Notes under the pieces: model-generated
The model's input: only the letters and a program-made list of their open reading frames with translations
The model's database searches: none
Told to the model about the DNA's origin: nothing
Position numbers and translations under genes: made by a program
Assembly: GCF_902459465.1 (NCBI RefSeq)
Contig: NC_047067.1
Location: 21,451,680 to 21,515,679 of the forward strand
Reading direction: 5' to 3'
DNA: 64,000 bases
Source: Asterias rubens
Lineage: Eukaryota > Echinodermata > Asteroidea > Forcipulatida > Asteriidae
Part shown: positions 1 to 12,000 of the stretch, in pieces
Numbering within the stretch: the first letter of the stretch is position 1
Layout of the letters: each line of letters starts with the position of its first letter

Positions 1-2197
1 GAATGTTTTCTGTTGTGACCTCTCATGTGATGTTTTCCTTTGTGTCTTTCGCTGGACGCTCCAGAGTTGTGCATTCTCCTCTTCTGGTGTCTTGAGGCTG
101 TGTCATCATCGCTCTCGCTCTCAGACCTCCTGTGTTTGTTCCTCTTCTTCTCCTTGTGTTTCTTGGCCTTTTTACTCTTCTTTTTGTCGGATCCAACTTG
201 AGAATGAAGCTTGAAATGAAAATAAAAAATCAAACTCATTTAGTTTTAACATCTTGTGTTCACTGATATAAACTTGACAAATTTACAGAATTAATCTTTT
301 TTTTTTCACAGGAGTCCGAAAATATTCAGAAAACTGCTATACACAGGTCTGTGTTTAGGGTGTAACCAAACTAATGTTCTTTTTCCAGGATACAACAAGG
401 AAGGACAATGTACAGACACCATCAAGAATGACTCAATCAGTTGTGAAATATAAATAAGATAGCTTCTTTAAAGCTTACCAATTGTTGTAGCTGTTTCATC
501 CTTATTGGATTACTAACTAGCTCCTTCCGATTGTTCAGTTCACGCTTTCTGAAAAAGTAATACAGTAGCCAGAGTGAAAATGACATCACTTCCCAACTTG
601 GCATATTTTATATAGCAACATTAATTGTTTAGTCTTGTATTCAACAGCAATATTTCTGAGTTACAGAGTCAACAAAATTATCCAACTTGAGTTTTCTGAA
701 GATGATGACTTTTTATTTGTGTATTTTTCTACAAATGTTGGATTGAACGTCAAAGAGTGGAAGAACATGAAGAAGTAGAAATTAAAAACTAAGTAAATTT
801 ACTTGATTGCAAAGAGTGGATCCTCTCGCATCTTTCTAGCCATATCCTTGGCATCAATAGCAGGACTTGCTGGGCTGCTCACAACTGCAATAGAACCACG
901 ATCCAGAGCCTAAAAACAAACACAAAATGCACAATCAACATTTTGATTATGAAACAAGGTGTACACAAATCTTTCTAAAGGCAATCCACAGGTGGCTTGA
1001 GCCCCCTGCTGTTTAGAGTAGACTGATGTCTGACCGCTTGATTATCAAGCTAAATGCAGAGACTTTGTGAGTGAACATTAGACTTCTTAAGAGGCTTTTT
1101 ATAACCTAAAAATGAGTGAGTTCTTCTTACTCCGTTGGACTGAGTATTTCCACTTTGTTTATCAACGATGACTTTGTCAACCTCCTTCCCAAGCAGGTAA
1201 TCGTCAGGGTTGACATGACCCCCTGGTCCTTTGTACATCCAGTCTAGGCGATCTTTGCGTTTCCTTTTGTTCAATAGAAAAACAAAAAGCAAAATTTAAT
1301 TGTTACTTCAAGTTTATCCCTCCCTGGGCAAGACCAGCGAAACTCTGAAGGGTGTTGATGGGAGAAAAGTGAACAAATTTATTAGTACAAATGTTTCCGC
1401 CTTTGATATTGTCCTTTGTGTTTCCATCTCCTTGACGTCAAACCAGCCCCTTCCCTCCCCCTTTGTCTACCTTTTATTACTGTTTACCCCTTGCTTTGCT
1501 GTGTGCTTCCTGACTTTCTCTCTCTATTCATGTATTCCCACTTGACTGCTTATGTAACACTTGTAAAGTGTGTTGTGTTGTCATTTAGCCTTTAGAGTCT
1601 TTTCCACTAGAGTCGAAAAGTCAGACCAAACTAGAAGTGTTGTATCTGAACCAGTTTCAAATACTCACTCAATGACCCCCGCATCTTCTCCTCTCCTCCT
1701 CATCTCTTCTATGGCTCTCTCTTCTTGACGCTCCTCCTTGAGTTCTTCAAGTCTCTTTCGCTCCTTCTTGTCACTCTCCTCTAGCTTCCACTTCTTCTCC
1801 TGGTTGTCAAGGCGACGAGGATCCCAACTCTTCTTCAGGTTCTTGGGTAGTGAAAGGATTTTTAAAACATTATTATATTTAACCAAAAGGCTTGTTTTAC
1901 AGTGTGATGTACACTGTATACTGTAAACAACTGCAAGCTCTATTTCTTCCTTCATGCTTTAATTCACTTCTATTTGGGATACAATTGGTCTTGGTACAAA
2001 ACGAGTCCAGATAAATATTTCTAGATCTGAAAAATCCCCAGGCTGAGATTGAGGCTTTATAATCCATATGCTGCTTAATATTTCCATTGAAATTCCTAGA
2101 TGTATTCTTTTCTAGGGCAATTGTTATTTCTCTGTAAGTACTAGCCTCTACAACTTATTTTTTTTTAAAGTTAGTTTACCAGATCTCCTCCCCCCAT
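1..2197 (-). CDS. CWC25: CWC25 pre-mRNA splicing factor (5' part; runs off left edge)
   Basis: Spliceosome-associated protein that joins after Prp2 and promotes the first transesterification step in the nucleus. I see six exons on the minus strand: 2197-2180 (MGGGDL), 1841-1669, 1263-1131, 909-803, 548-479 and 209 to the window edge. The start is chosen because MGGGDL followed by NLKKSWDP is the family's invariant N-terminus (Cir_N domain). Next come a charged coiled-coil segment (EERQEERAIEEMRRRGED), the DWMYKGPGG signature, a DYLLGK motif and an AKDMARKMREDPLFAIKKRE helix. The last visible exon is a Lys/Arg/Ser-rich tail (KKKSKKAKKHKEKKK, RRSESESDDD) typical of splicing factors. All donors are GT and acceptors AG; the acceptor at 1264-1265 has a weak pyrimidine tract. 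CIR1 shares the N-terminal domain but lacks the MYKGPGG motif, so CWC25 is preferred. The C-terminal part lies outside the window. Confidence 0.94.
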
Positions 2198-3577
2198 GAT
2201 GATGGTCTGATCTCGATCTGTGTGATATCTTGACTGGTGGTACGTCTTTGGGACGATTGTAGCTGTTGTTTGACTGTAGAATTAGCTATCTCCTGCCGCA
2301 AACATGGAAAAGAATATCACATACATCAAACGATAAGGCCATTTAAACTGGGTTTACTATACTACTTCTCATCAGACATCAGTACTTGGCCCCACACACA
2401 GTACAGGGACAGTGTGAACCAGTGTACTGACTGACAAGCCCAATCATTGAAGACGCAGCCATTTAAATGTATAAAAAAAAACACACCCTGTGGTGTAACT
2501 TGTTTATATAGCACCGCAAACTGCTTCAAAGTTAAATTCTAATCATCATGCGTATGCATAGATTTCGATAAAATAAGAGTTAAGACAAAAAGAAACAAGA
2601 ACAAATATTATTATTATAATAATAAAAGTCTGACCTTGTGACACCAAGATCAGTCTCTGCATGGTCTCTGTTTTCTAGTGTCAGTAGAATACTACACTTT
2701 ACAATAAAGCTACAACAACACGTTGTTAATGTCAATGTAATGTTTGCTGAATGATTAGTTTAGTCTTAAGTAGAATAAGAATGCAATGCAAGCCAAATGG
2801 CAATGCAAAGTATTGCAGACAATTTAAAAAAATTAATTGTAAAAGTGTGCAATTCAGACAGGTATAACTGATTTAAATATAAACATTTAATACAAAAAAG
2901 AAACATATAATTATACTTTACCCATCAATCACTTATTCTGAGTTGCTGGGTCTGTGAAAAGCTCAAGTTGGCAACCAAATTTCGAGGGAAATCAAGATAT
3001 TAAAAAACACCTATACGTTTGTGCACAGCGATCAACCTCGTTGTGTATACGTCATAAAATAATGTGCACTCCACCTCGTTCCCAATAAATACACACAAAC
3101 GTATTGCTCAACCCTCGGAGAAAAAGGTTAAATGATGTGTATTTTGAGGTCACGCTTGAAGGTCTTGCCGCAAGGGCAGGTCATCCGGGGGGTTCCCCAC
3201 CCCAATTAAAATAGTTTAAAGCAATCTTAATTAAACGATAATTGATCATAGTTTCATAAATTAATTGGTATATAACATATTAAAAACATGTTTTATGGAA
3301 ATAAAACATTGAGATTGATTATGTATTTAAATCAATCGATTGAAATTTTAGTCACCAATTTTACCGACCGTGAGTCTAGGGTCACAGGGTCACAAAAACG
3401 TAAACAGTGGGGTGTTTATAATCTTGGCACAACGTCACGTCGACACACACACATCGCATGCTGCAGCAGCGCGGAGCAACAGTTCATGCAGTTCGGGCGT
3501 TTTGACACGAACACATTTATTTTGCAAGGGGTTGCAGTTTCAAGTAACACGCAAGAAAGAAGCTCTGAAACTTCATC
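2198..3577. promoter_or_regulatory. Divergent CWC25/DAP1 intergenic region
   Basis: About 1.4 kb separates the CWC25 start codon (minus) from the DAP1 start codon (plus), so the two 5' ends are head-to-head. The stretch 2450-3340 is AT-rich with short A/T runs and no open frame. The 240 bases before the DAP1 ATG are richer in CG dinucleotides (for example ACGTCACGTCGACAC near 3430), fitting a CpG-type promoter of a housekeeping gene. No TATA box is obvious. That this region drives both genes is inference. Confidence 0.4.
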
Positions 3578-4746
3578 ATGTCTGAGGATTTGAAAGCTGG
3601 ACATGCACCTGCAGGTACTGAAGTTTAAAGTAAACAGAGGTTTTTAAAACACTTTTTTAGTTGCCCAACCAAATCGTAAAATTTAAATGCCAAGAAATGA
3701 GTTGACTGGTATGTTGTGCAAATAGCATTCGCAATTTTGCAGCAAACCTGATGGTGTAGATCCTCCCTAACTGATTTGGTGGCCTCGTCTAACTTTAAGC
3801 CTTTGGTAGAGGGCATGTTGGGACTGGAAGTGTGGGTGTGCATTGTGGGAGTGCCGGTATCTGTTTCTGATTATTTTCACATTACATTGATTCATTGAAC
3901 TTAAGATTTTGTAGACATTTTGTCTGAGCGAAAGCCCTCTTTAAGTCTCCATGCTTCAATCAACCTCTGGTAGTTATTTAACCATAATCTTTATAAAATA
4001 AAATAAATATTTTTAATTTGTAGTATTATAAAATAGTACGGGTACAATTACAATCCATACTAATCGTGTAGCTGTTATTTTAAAGATTTGTTTTGTTGAT
4101 TTTTCTCTTTTTCTCTTTATATAGTCAAAGCAGGAGGCATGCGAATTACGCAGAATGCCAAACCGCATGAGAAGCCTCAAGAAATGACCCCAGAAGAAGA
4201 AGAGGAATACGGCCCAGCTACAAGGTGAGGCATCAAGGGCTTGGCTGATGGTTGCTGGCTGTGATTTGCAATTTTGGACAGCACTGAAATTATATTGGGA
4301 TGGACCTTGTCTTTATCGCCGTGTGTGTGAAAGAAGGGCGTACAATACGAGGAGTCCATTATAGAAATATATACCTGCCACACTTAATTTCGGCCAAACA
4401 ACATTCAATACGTGTTTAACATCGCCTGAAAAAGGCTCAAAAAACACGTGAAGGATTAGTATGCTTTACATAAGAAACTAGAGGAGGGCTTTGTAGTTTT
4501 TTCTTGTCAACTGGTTCACAACTTTCAGGAAAATTGAAGGATAATGGAAGTCTGTCAAAGTTTCTTTCTTCTTTTTCTAGTCCTCCCAAGCCCGATGTTC
4601 AAGTTTTGATCTCTGGCGCCCTGTCCAGGGGGAATAAAGACTTTCCACCTGATGCTGTACGTGCATTTCATGATAAGCCTCAACCTTCACACCAGAAGTC
4701 CCCTCAGGGTAAACAGAATCATCATCTAAACCAGCCCCGGAAATAG
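3578..4746 (+). CDS. DAP: DAP1, death-associated protein 1
   Basis: Small, proline-rich, intrinsically disordered protein of the DAP1/DAPL1 family. In vertebrates it is an mTORC1 substrate that restrains autophagy and associates with dormant ribosomes. Three exons: 3578-3614, 4125-4224 and 4581-4746, with GT-AG junctions in phases 1 and 2, giving 100 aa (human about 102). Family signatures are in order: AGHAPA then VKAGGMRI near residue 13, an acidic EEEEEYGPA stretch, SPPKP, the ISGALSRGNKDFPP block, and the terminal QPRK followed by stop. The start ATG at 3578 lies 37 nt before the first donor, as expected for the short first exon. Introns are about 510 and 356 nt. An AATAAA at about 4979 is a plausible poly(A) signal. 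DAPL1 is a vertebrate-type duplicate, so plain DAP is the better name. Confidence 0.95.
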
Positions 4747-7700
4747 AGAGCTTACAATTCGCTTTCAGGCTGCGCTTTCATGTTGGGAACAGATCTGAGA
4801 AGGAGGTTGAAGGTTGCGTGGTTGATGTAAGCGAAGGAGTTGTCAGGTTTTACAATACTGTGTGGTGACATTACTGCCTGGCCAACCCTGTTTTACGTCA
4901 TGAATAATTCATGGCAGGTCCTTAACAAAATATCTTAAAGGTATTGTCAAACAATGTTGACGCCCTGTTTTAAAATTTAATAAACAAAAAAAGATTACAA
5001 AGAAAACTCTCAAGATTTATTTTACATTTTATCCATATTCCCATGCCAAAATATTTTGCATGTAATGCTTTCATCTTTGAACAAAAACATATATATTGAC
5101 CGATTGTTTTTGAAATCACAACTTTTATTTAAACAAGAGGTGGTGGGATTAGTGGACTTAATTATGCTTTACATTTTCTACACTGTAGACTGGCAAGTCT
5201 TATTTGACTTATGAAGGGTTTTTTGAAGGCCGTCATGATGTGTTGAAGTTCCAAACAAATGTTTAGCATGGTTAAAGCATGGAGGAAGGAAATTATCCTC
5301 CATGGTTTCCAAATGAGACTTCTGAAAATTCTTTAACCTTTTTCCCCTCTATGTTTCACATTCATCTGTTTTTTGTTTTGCTTTAAAAGGGAATTGAGTC
5401 ATTTAATAACTTGCCAAAAATTGTTGTTATTTAACTACACCAAAATCATGTAGAGTCACTTTCCCTGGTTTGGCCTGATTTTGGATTGAGTAATGCAAAG
5501 ATATTTCGTTTCCCTTCAGCAAAGCTGGTGTATGAATCTTAAAAGAGGATCTTACAGAAATTGAAGTTTACTATCTCAATATTCCATCCTTTAAGGATTT
5601 TTTTTTTTGAAGAGATACATGTAGATGCTGGAATCCTGGTAAAACTTTCAACTACAATGACAGACTTTTGGGACTCTAGGTGGCAGCAGACCTGCCTGTA
5701 AATCCACCGTTCTTGGAAGTTTGCACATGCTCAGAATAACATAACAATGAAAGAATTACCTAGTATGCCTTCTGCCACCAGGTGTCCAAAAGGGTCTCCA
5801 TTGAAATACAAATTTACTTATGTGACGTAAGTTAATCTAACTAATCGTGTAGACAAATTCTGTGTAATTTTTGGAAATCACCAATTGTAAACAATTTATG
5901 ACAATTCAAAAGCGCTCTAAGAAGAAAGCAAAAAAAACTGTCTTTTAAATTAAACAAAGTCTGTATCTCAAACTTTGTTAGTTTTATTTTCCTCCTTTGA
6001 CTTTTGCTGTTCAAGATCTCCTTTATTTAGCACTAGTTACAGTTTACTACAAATTCAAGTTAAATGATATATAACTCATTGTTTTTCTTCTCAATTTCCC
6101 AAGTTTGTTCGCTCACAAATAAGTGTTCCAGTAACAACTAAATTGTCATGTTTTACTACATACAACTCTTGCATTATTGACAAGATTTATTGTTCTTTAT
6201 TGATATTATGCAGTTACAAACTTGTTTTGTATCATTAACAGCTGATACAGTCAAATATATATTTAGTTTGTGATGTTAGCAAAGTAATCTTATTTGATTC
6301 TTTTATTTTTCATAAAATGGATCTTTTCAAGCATGATCTGAGCACAGTAATCAGACTTATTTCAATCAGATTTTATTTGTTCTGCCATTTTATTAATCAT
6401 GTCTGTTAAACTATTTTATGTGCAGGGATAATCACTTCAAGTTTGAAAATAAATGATAATTTCCAACATTTGTAATGCCAGTAAGAAGATTGATCATGAA
6501 ATCGTGAGTTTAATTTTTATAAAAGTATGTTACAATAATAAGGAACATCTCATAGAAATACAATTCTTATCTTTAAAAGGACATTACAGTATAAGTAAGA
6601 ATTGAATGCATGAATTGTTAGCTAGATGTTGAGAAAGCTATATACCATTCTTTCCGAGAAATGTGTTCACTGTAATTAACCTCCAATTTGAGAAAAGATA
6701 CGACATTGTGTGTTGTAATTGAAAACCAAGTTGGTAGACACTCTTTTTGTAACATGAAGCCATCTTGATGTTGTTCTAGTGATGCTTTGCCCTAAGGTTC
6801 AGTTGTCGATGTGGCTTGATTGTCATTAGCACAAGCCTTGAAGCACAGACTGCCCATAGCAACCTTCTTAGCAACAGCTTTAGCCATGGCCGCCATGTTT
6901 TACATGTTAACTTGGTACACATGTTCAGGGATCTGACTCTACTGGCTAGTTTGTTAACATTAAAATAAGAGGACGCTTCATCATAAGAACTTGAGGCGAT
7001 TACAGAACCTCAGGCTCTGAAGTTAGACTCGGTGTATTTGTACCCCCTTCAGAAGTGTCGCACCAGTTCTTGACCACCATTCATTATATAGAAATATGTG
7101 CCATATTATTTCTTTGAAATTGTTAAAGGTTTAATTTTATGAGAAATCTTTGAAACTACACGATCAGGAATACCATGGCTATACTCTTAAGTTTACTTGA
7201 AAATGTTTCTCTATAAAAGTGTGCTTTGGTGCTGACAAACCATATTTCATAATGTTTCATATTTTGTTGCTTTGCAAGTTTTCTTTTGAAGAATACTGCA
7301 ATGGTCTCCAACAAATTCGTCTGTTCTTCCAACAAGTGTCAATCAAATCATGAACTTTATGACTCTCTGATACTTTAATCAGTTTAATTTTCCCGAGAAA
7401 CAATTACAGAGTAAAGGAAAGGGCAATTTTATGCTGTTTTGACACCAGGATTTTTGTCCTGCTTTCAAAGTCATTTATTTTGTTTAACATCTTTATGCTT
7501 TTATTCATTTATTCAATTGAAATAATAAATACCTTTAAAACAAAATTGAAAATGTTTTGACTTTACTTTTTTACTTTTTTTCTGGTCATTGAATTTTTGT
7601 ATCTTCCAACCGTAACCGGATAATCTTGTGATGCAGGGGTATTTTTATTTGCGACTTCAAAGATGGAGAAATGCCCTTTACCAGTATCTATTTTACCTCC

Positions 7701-7790
7701 CCCCTCCCCCCATTCCTGCCTAGTCCCCGCCCCATCCACTTCCATCCGACATTTTTTAGGGCATGCTAAATTGGTCTGGGACCCGGACCC
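4747..7790. other. DAP1 3' UTR and AT-rich intergenic DNA
   Basis: No convincing coding exon. The first 240 bases are the likely DAP1 3' UTR, ending near the AATAAA at 4979. The remainder is AT-rich unique-looking DNA with one inverted-repeat element at 5662-5805 and a C-rich patch near 7690-7745. The open frame on the minus strand at 7563-7745 is low-complexity and unsupported. Confidence 0.5.
5662..5805. repeat. Short inverted-repeat (foldback) element
   Basis: The left arm contains ACTTTTGGGACTCTAGGTGG and the right arm, on the opposite strand, reads CCTTTTGGACACCTGGTGG, about 140 bp apart with diverged arms. This looks like a degraded MITE in the intergenic DNA after DAP1. No clear target-site duplication was recognised. 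Confidence 0.45.
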
Positions 7791-8002
7791 GTGACCATAA
7801 CCCAGATTGTTGCAAAAGTGGAGAGTCGGCAGCCAGACCTGATGTTATTGCATTGGCACCACACGTTGCAAGATCGCTTGTTCCTCCATCCATGCTGCAA
7901 TTCCTGTGCAAGAAGTAATCAGAAGAGGCTAGCGTATTGCTTGTTCAGTGTCTGGCGCGCCCTTGTATCTTGCAAAATTGAGCCAGGTTCTGTCTCTTGC
8001 AG
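7791..8002 (+). other. Candidate OLA1 5' non-coding exon
   Basis: A CG-containing stretch ends in CTTGCAG followed by a strong donor, GTAAG, at 8003. The OLA1 coding exon begins after an acceptor CTGCAG at 9023-9028, only 14 nt before its ATG, so an upstream non-coding exon is required. This is the nearest good donor. The exon's 5' limit is not visible and is set here arbitrarily. The short open frame across it has no recognisable similarity. Confidence 0.4.
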
Positions 8003-8786
8003 GTAAGATTTATTTTTTGAATAATTTCCTAGCTGAATTGTCAACGCCATTATATGGCACTCTGCACTGAAATCTATTTCTACCTCTCCCTCGATTATTG
8101 AAGTTGAACATCAGCAGCACAGGGGACAGGCTTGCATTAAAATTAGGTTGACGGATTTCATACATTCCTCAACTCAGTCAGTGCATAGTGCAGTGATAAT
8201 ATTAATAACTCTGCATTGTAATAATAATATAGAGTTCGTTGCTCTCTATAGTATAATGCACAGGGAGACTATTTGCTAATTTTGTTAAAAATTTCATAGG
8301 TTTGTCTCATTTTGCTATAAAAAAAATATAATTATAATATTATGGCACAGGTAAGGAGATTTCTCAATTATGTTCTGTTGACCGTTGGCTGCTTGATAAT
8401 AAAATCTAACTAACAGTAACAAGTGATATAACAATAACATTATTATTTATAAATTATTTTAAAATATGGAGCTCGGACACGGAGTGCTGTTTTCTGTACA
8501 AATCATCAATTATTCAATTTAATTGATTAACATGCATATTAATATTATTAAGCATGATAAGAATAAGACTACTAAGAGACAGTTCAGCTCGGGCAGAAAG
8601 TTGCGATAACCAACCAAACCCTCCATCCTCCCGACCGCAACAGTCAAAAGGAAGAAGGAAGCAAGGATGGAGGAACATCTGGAGGATAGAGGGTTATTTC
8701 TACCTCCATGGTTATACTATAGTAATATAGCAACGTAACATTTATCCGGACAAAAATATGCATGCCCTCCAAGTTTAGTTTTGAAG

Positions 8787-8898
8787 TAGACCCAGTAGAC
8801 TGGGGCTGTGTACAATTTTTATAAGTTTCTGAAATCATAATATTAATTTGCATCTCGTTTTTAAATAGAGTACAGAGCCCCAGTTCTTGCTGGGTCTA
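8787..8898. mobile_element. MITE-like element with TAGACCCAGT...CTGGGTCTA ends
   Basis: Terminal inverted repeats of about 20 bp (TAGACCCAGTAGACTGGGGC on the left, its diverged complement ending CTGGGTCTA on the right) flank about 70 bp of AT-rich DNA, total 112 bp. A second copy lies at 46249-46369. A flanking TA duplication is possible, since the ends are themselves TA. No coding capacity. It sits in the intron before the OLA1 start codon. Confidence 0.7.
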
Positions 8899-9042
8899 GT
8901 TGGGGTTAACAGATAGCTGGCTGGGGTTAACAAAAGTTTTCAGCACTTTGATGTTGAAGGTTTATAGACCCCCCCCCTATATTCTCTGTATGACTTAATT
9001 CTCGGTATTTGTTTTTCTTTGTCTGCAGCTAGAGAGTGAAAA

Positions 9043-12000
9043 ATGCCTCCAAAGAAGAAGCAAGAAGTCAAGCTCCCTCCTCTTATTGGTCGAGTTGGGA
9101 CATCACTGAAGTGTGGTATTCTAGGATTGCCAAATGTTGGGTAAGAAAAATGCTGATTTCAAAAAAAAGGAAAAAGTTTCAAACAAGCAGTGAACTGAAG
9201 TATTTACATACATTGTCAATTTGTCTTGGGTTGTTTTACAAGCAATTTTTTTTTATCTTCAAATGCGTGGAACCATTTCTGACCATTAAAGAAACTTACC
9301 CCCCCCCCCCAACTGAGCAGGACACTACCGTATACAAAAAAAACATGGGTCTATTCTCTATACTCCAATTGTTCAAAGGAGGACAAACAAATTTGCTTCT
9401 TTATTTGTTGTTACATTTTCATTTTTATGTAATAATTTTTTTTCTTACAGGAAATCAACATTTTTCAATGTTCTAACTAAAAGTCAAGCTTCAGCAGAAA
9501 ACTTCCCATTTTGTACCATCGGTAAGAAATACAAATATAATCCCTTACAAATACATACAATTGCATACAGTAGGGTGGATTGTGCATGTTACAAATAATT
9601 ATTATTAGCAGGCCTAGTAGAAGTTTGTAAAATAAATAAATCACATTTTGGTAAAACTTTTTTTTTTATATTTTTTATATGTTGGTCAGGGTTCCTTTTC
9701 ATATTTTGAGAGAACCCTGTGAAATATCCTTTCATAATTGCTTTGGTGATTTCGTTTCAATGCTGCATAATTTTGAAAGTCAACCCAATCTTGGTCCTAA
9801 ATGTAATGTCAATGGTGTAATATTAGATCGAGTGTGAAGAATTGTTTTGTTGAGACACGTTGTGATGACTGACATTATTTATTTTTTTTTCATGTACTTT
9901 TGCTGTTTCCTGGATTCTTTGTGAGCAGAACCCAATGAAAATAAGTATACACATATTCTCATCTAATTAGAGCATTACAAAAACCACTAATAGTCTGTTG
10001 GATTTGATTGCAGGATGCGGTATGGTAAACCAATATACATTGAACACAAGAGGGTGCTTTTGTTTGCTCCATTGTCGCTTTGTTGTGAATAAAACCTCTA
10101 AGGCCCAATTTCATAAAGCTTTTAATCAGATAATTTTGCTTAGTAAGTTTCATTGTTACGCAAGAATTGAGTCAAGTACCAGTTTCAGCAACGTAAACTG
10201 TATGGTGTTTTGGCCGGGTTAAACCTATTCCTGCTAAGCAATGTATTTATGTGCTTATCAAGTTTTTATGACTTAATGCTCAGTTGGGTACAATGTGATG
10301 GACTGAAGGTTTTATCAAAAATGTCCGATTGTTTTGTTTCAGGTACATAGGGTACCAGTCCCAGATGAGAGGTTTGACTTTCTGTGTGAGTACCACAAGC
10401 CTTTAAGGTAAGACTTCAGTAATTACCATATCCCATAAAAGAGTGGTGACAAGGTCATAAAATCCTGACTGTGGCAATACCCTCTTGACCAATCCGAATG
10501 GATATACTGTCCCAGGTATTTATGAAAACATATAATGAGCCAGAAAAGCTTTCAAATATGCGTTTGTTTAATCCTTACAGCAAAGTACCAGCGTTCCTCC
10601 ATGTGACTGACATTGCTGGCTTGGTCAAGGGTGCCCATGAGGGCCAGGGTCTTGGTAACGCCTTCTTATCCCATGTCAGTGCCTGTGATGCACTATTTCA
10701 TCTCTCAAGTAAGTTGAGAGCTGTTTCTTACTTTTTGGGCATGGCCTTCTGAATTGATGTTAATACCTGGGCCCATTTCATAAAGCTGGTAAGCAGAAAG
10801 TACTGCTCAGCAAATTTCTTTGCTAAGCCAAAAACTAAGTGGGACACCAGTTGCAACAATGCAAACTTTATGGAATTTTGGCTGGTAACCAGTTTCTGCG
10901 AAGCAAGACTTTTCTTTGCTTGCTTACAGGCTTTATGAAATTGGCTCAGGTGTGTTTCAAAACATGGTGCTGTAAAACTGTATCCGTTAAGGAACAATGT
11001 TTACATCTTTTGTTGATATGTTGTTGCTCTTTCTTTGATTGCCTCTCTCTCTCTCTCTCTCTCTCTCCCCCTAGGGGCGTTTGAAGATGATGATGTTACC
11101 CATGTGGAAGGGGATGTGGATCCAGTGAGGGATCTTGCAATCATCTTTGAGGAGCTCCGTCTTAAAGATGAGAGCATTCTTGAGCAGAGGGTCAAAGACA
11201 TGGAGAAGAAGACTGCACGAGGGGTTGACAAGAAACTCAAACCAGAATTTGTAAGTCATCATTATTTTAATTTTTCATTTTATTTGATGATTTCACATCC
11301 AACAGCATTGGCACCAATAACATGATGACTAAGAAACAAGAAGAAATGTTCAGTTTTAGATGTGGAAGGAAAACCCACCAAATCAGGTAGGGACTGTAAA
11401 CCCGATCCACGTGCAAGGCTCTGGTCTGAGGTGGGATTTGAACCGGGGTCCACAGAGGTTGAAAGACAGGGAAAGAAACCACTGAGTCAACCTCATCCCC
11501 AATAATAGGTTTTTAAAGTGGGGTGAATTGTACTGTCTACCATTCATTGAATGTAGGCTGGCATAGTTTAGCTATCATTAAAAAGTAAAGTGAAAGATAT
11601 ATCGAATGGTAACACAGTAGGAGGGTTAAATAAAATATCTATGATTAATTATCTGGTATACAAAATTATATTTTGAGTTTCACACCTTTGCACAAATTAG
11701 ATTTTCTGCAGGGTTGAGAAAGCACCAAATCTGCAGTGCTTGGGGTGTGAGTGAAATAAATAATCCTAAATATCATTATTGTCTACTTTATTATGTTATT
11801 GTAATTTTGAATTATTTATTAGGATGCATTGTTCAAGATTCAGAAACATGTGATCGAGGACAAGAGGCCAATAAGACACAAGGAATGGAACGGAATTGAG
11901 GTGAGAACACTCTACTGATAACAATAATCTCACACTTTATCCCTGGAATACTGCCCTTGGGAGGCAACATGAGTTTTTGACCCCACAGTCACCCTGTTGC

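Noticed and set aside
1665-2197. CIR1 (RBPJ corepressor) as the identity of the left-edge gene
   Set aside because: CIR1 shares the N-terminal domain but starts differently and lacks the DWMYKGPGG motif; MGGGDL-NLKKSW is the CWC25 signature.
9036-9476. 146-codon continuous frame covering OLA1 exon 1 and intron
   Set aside because: It is in a different frame from [10 protein letters not shown] and passes through intron sequence, including poly(C) and poly(T) runs.
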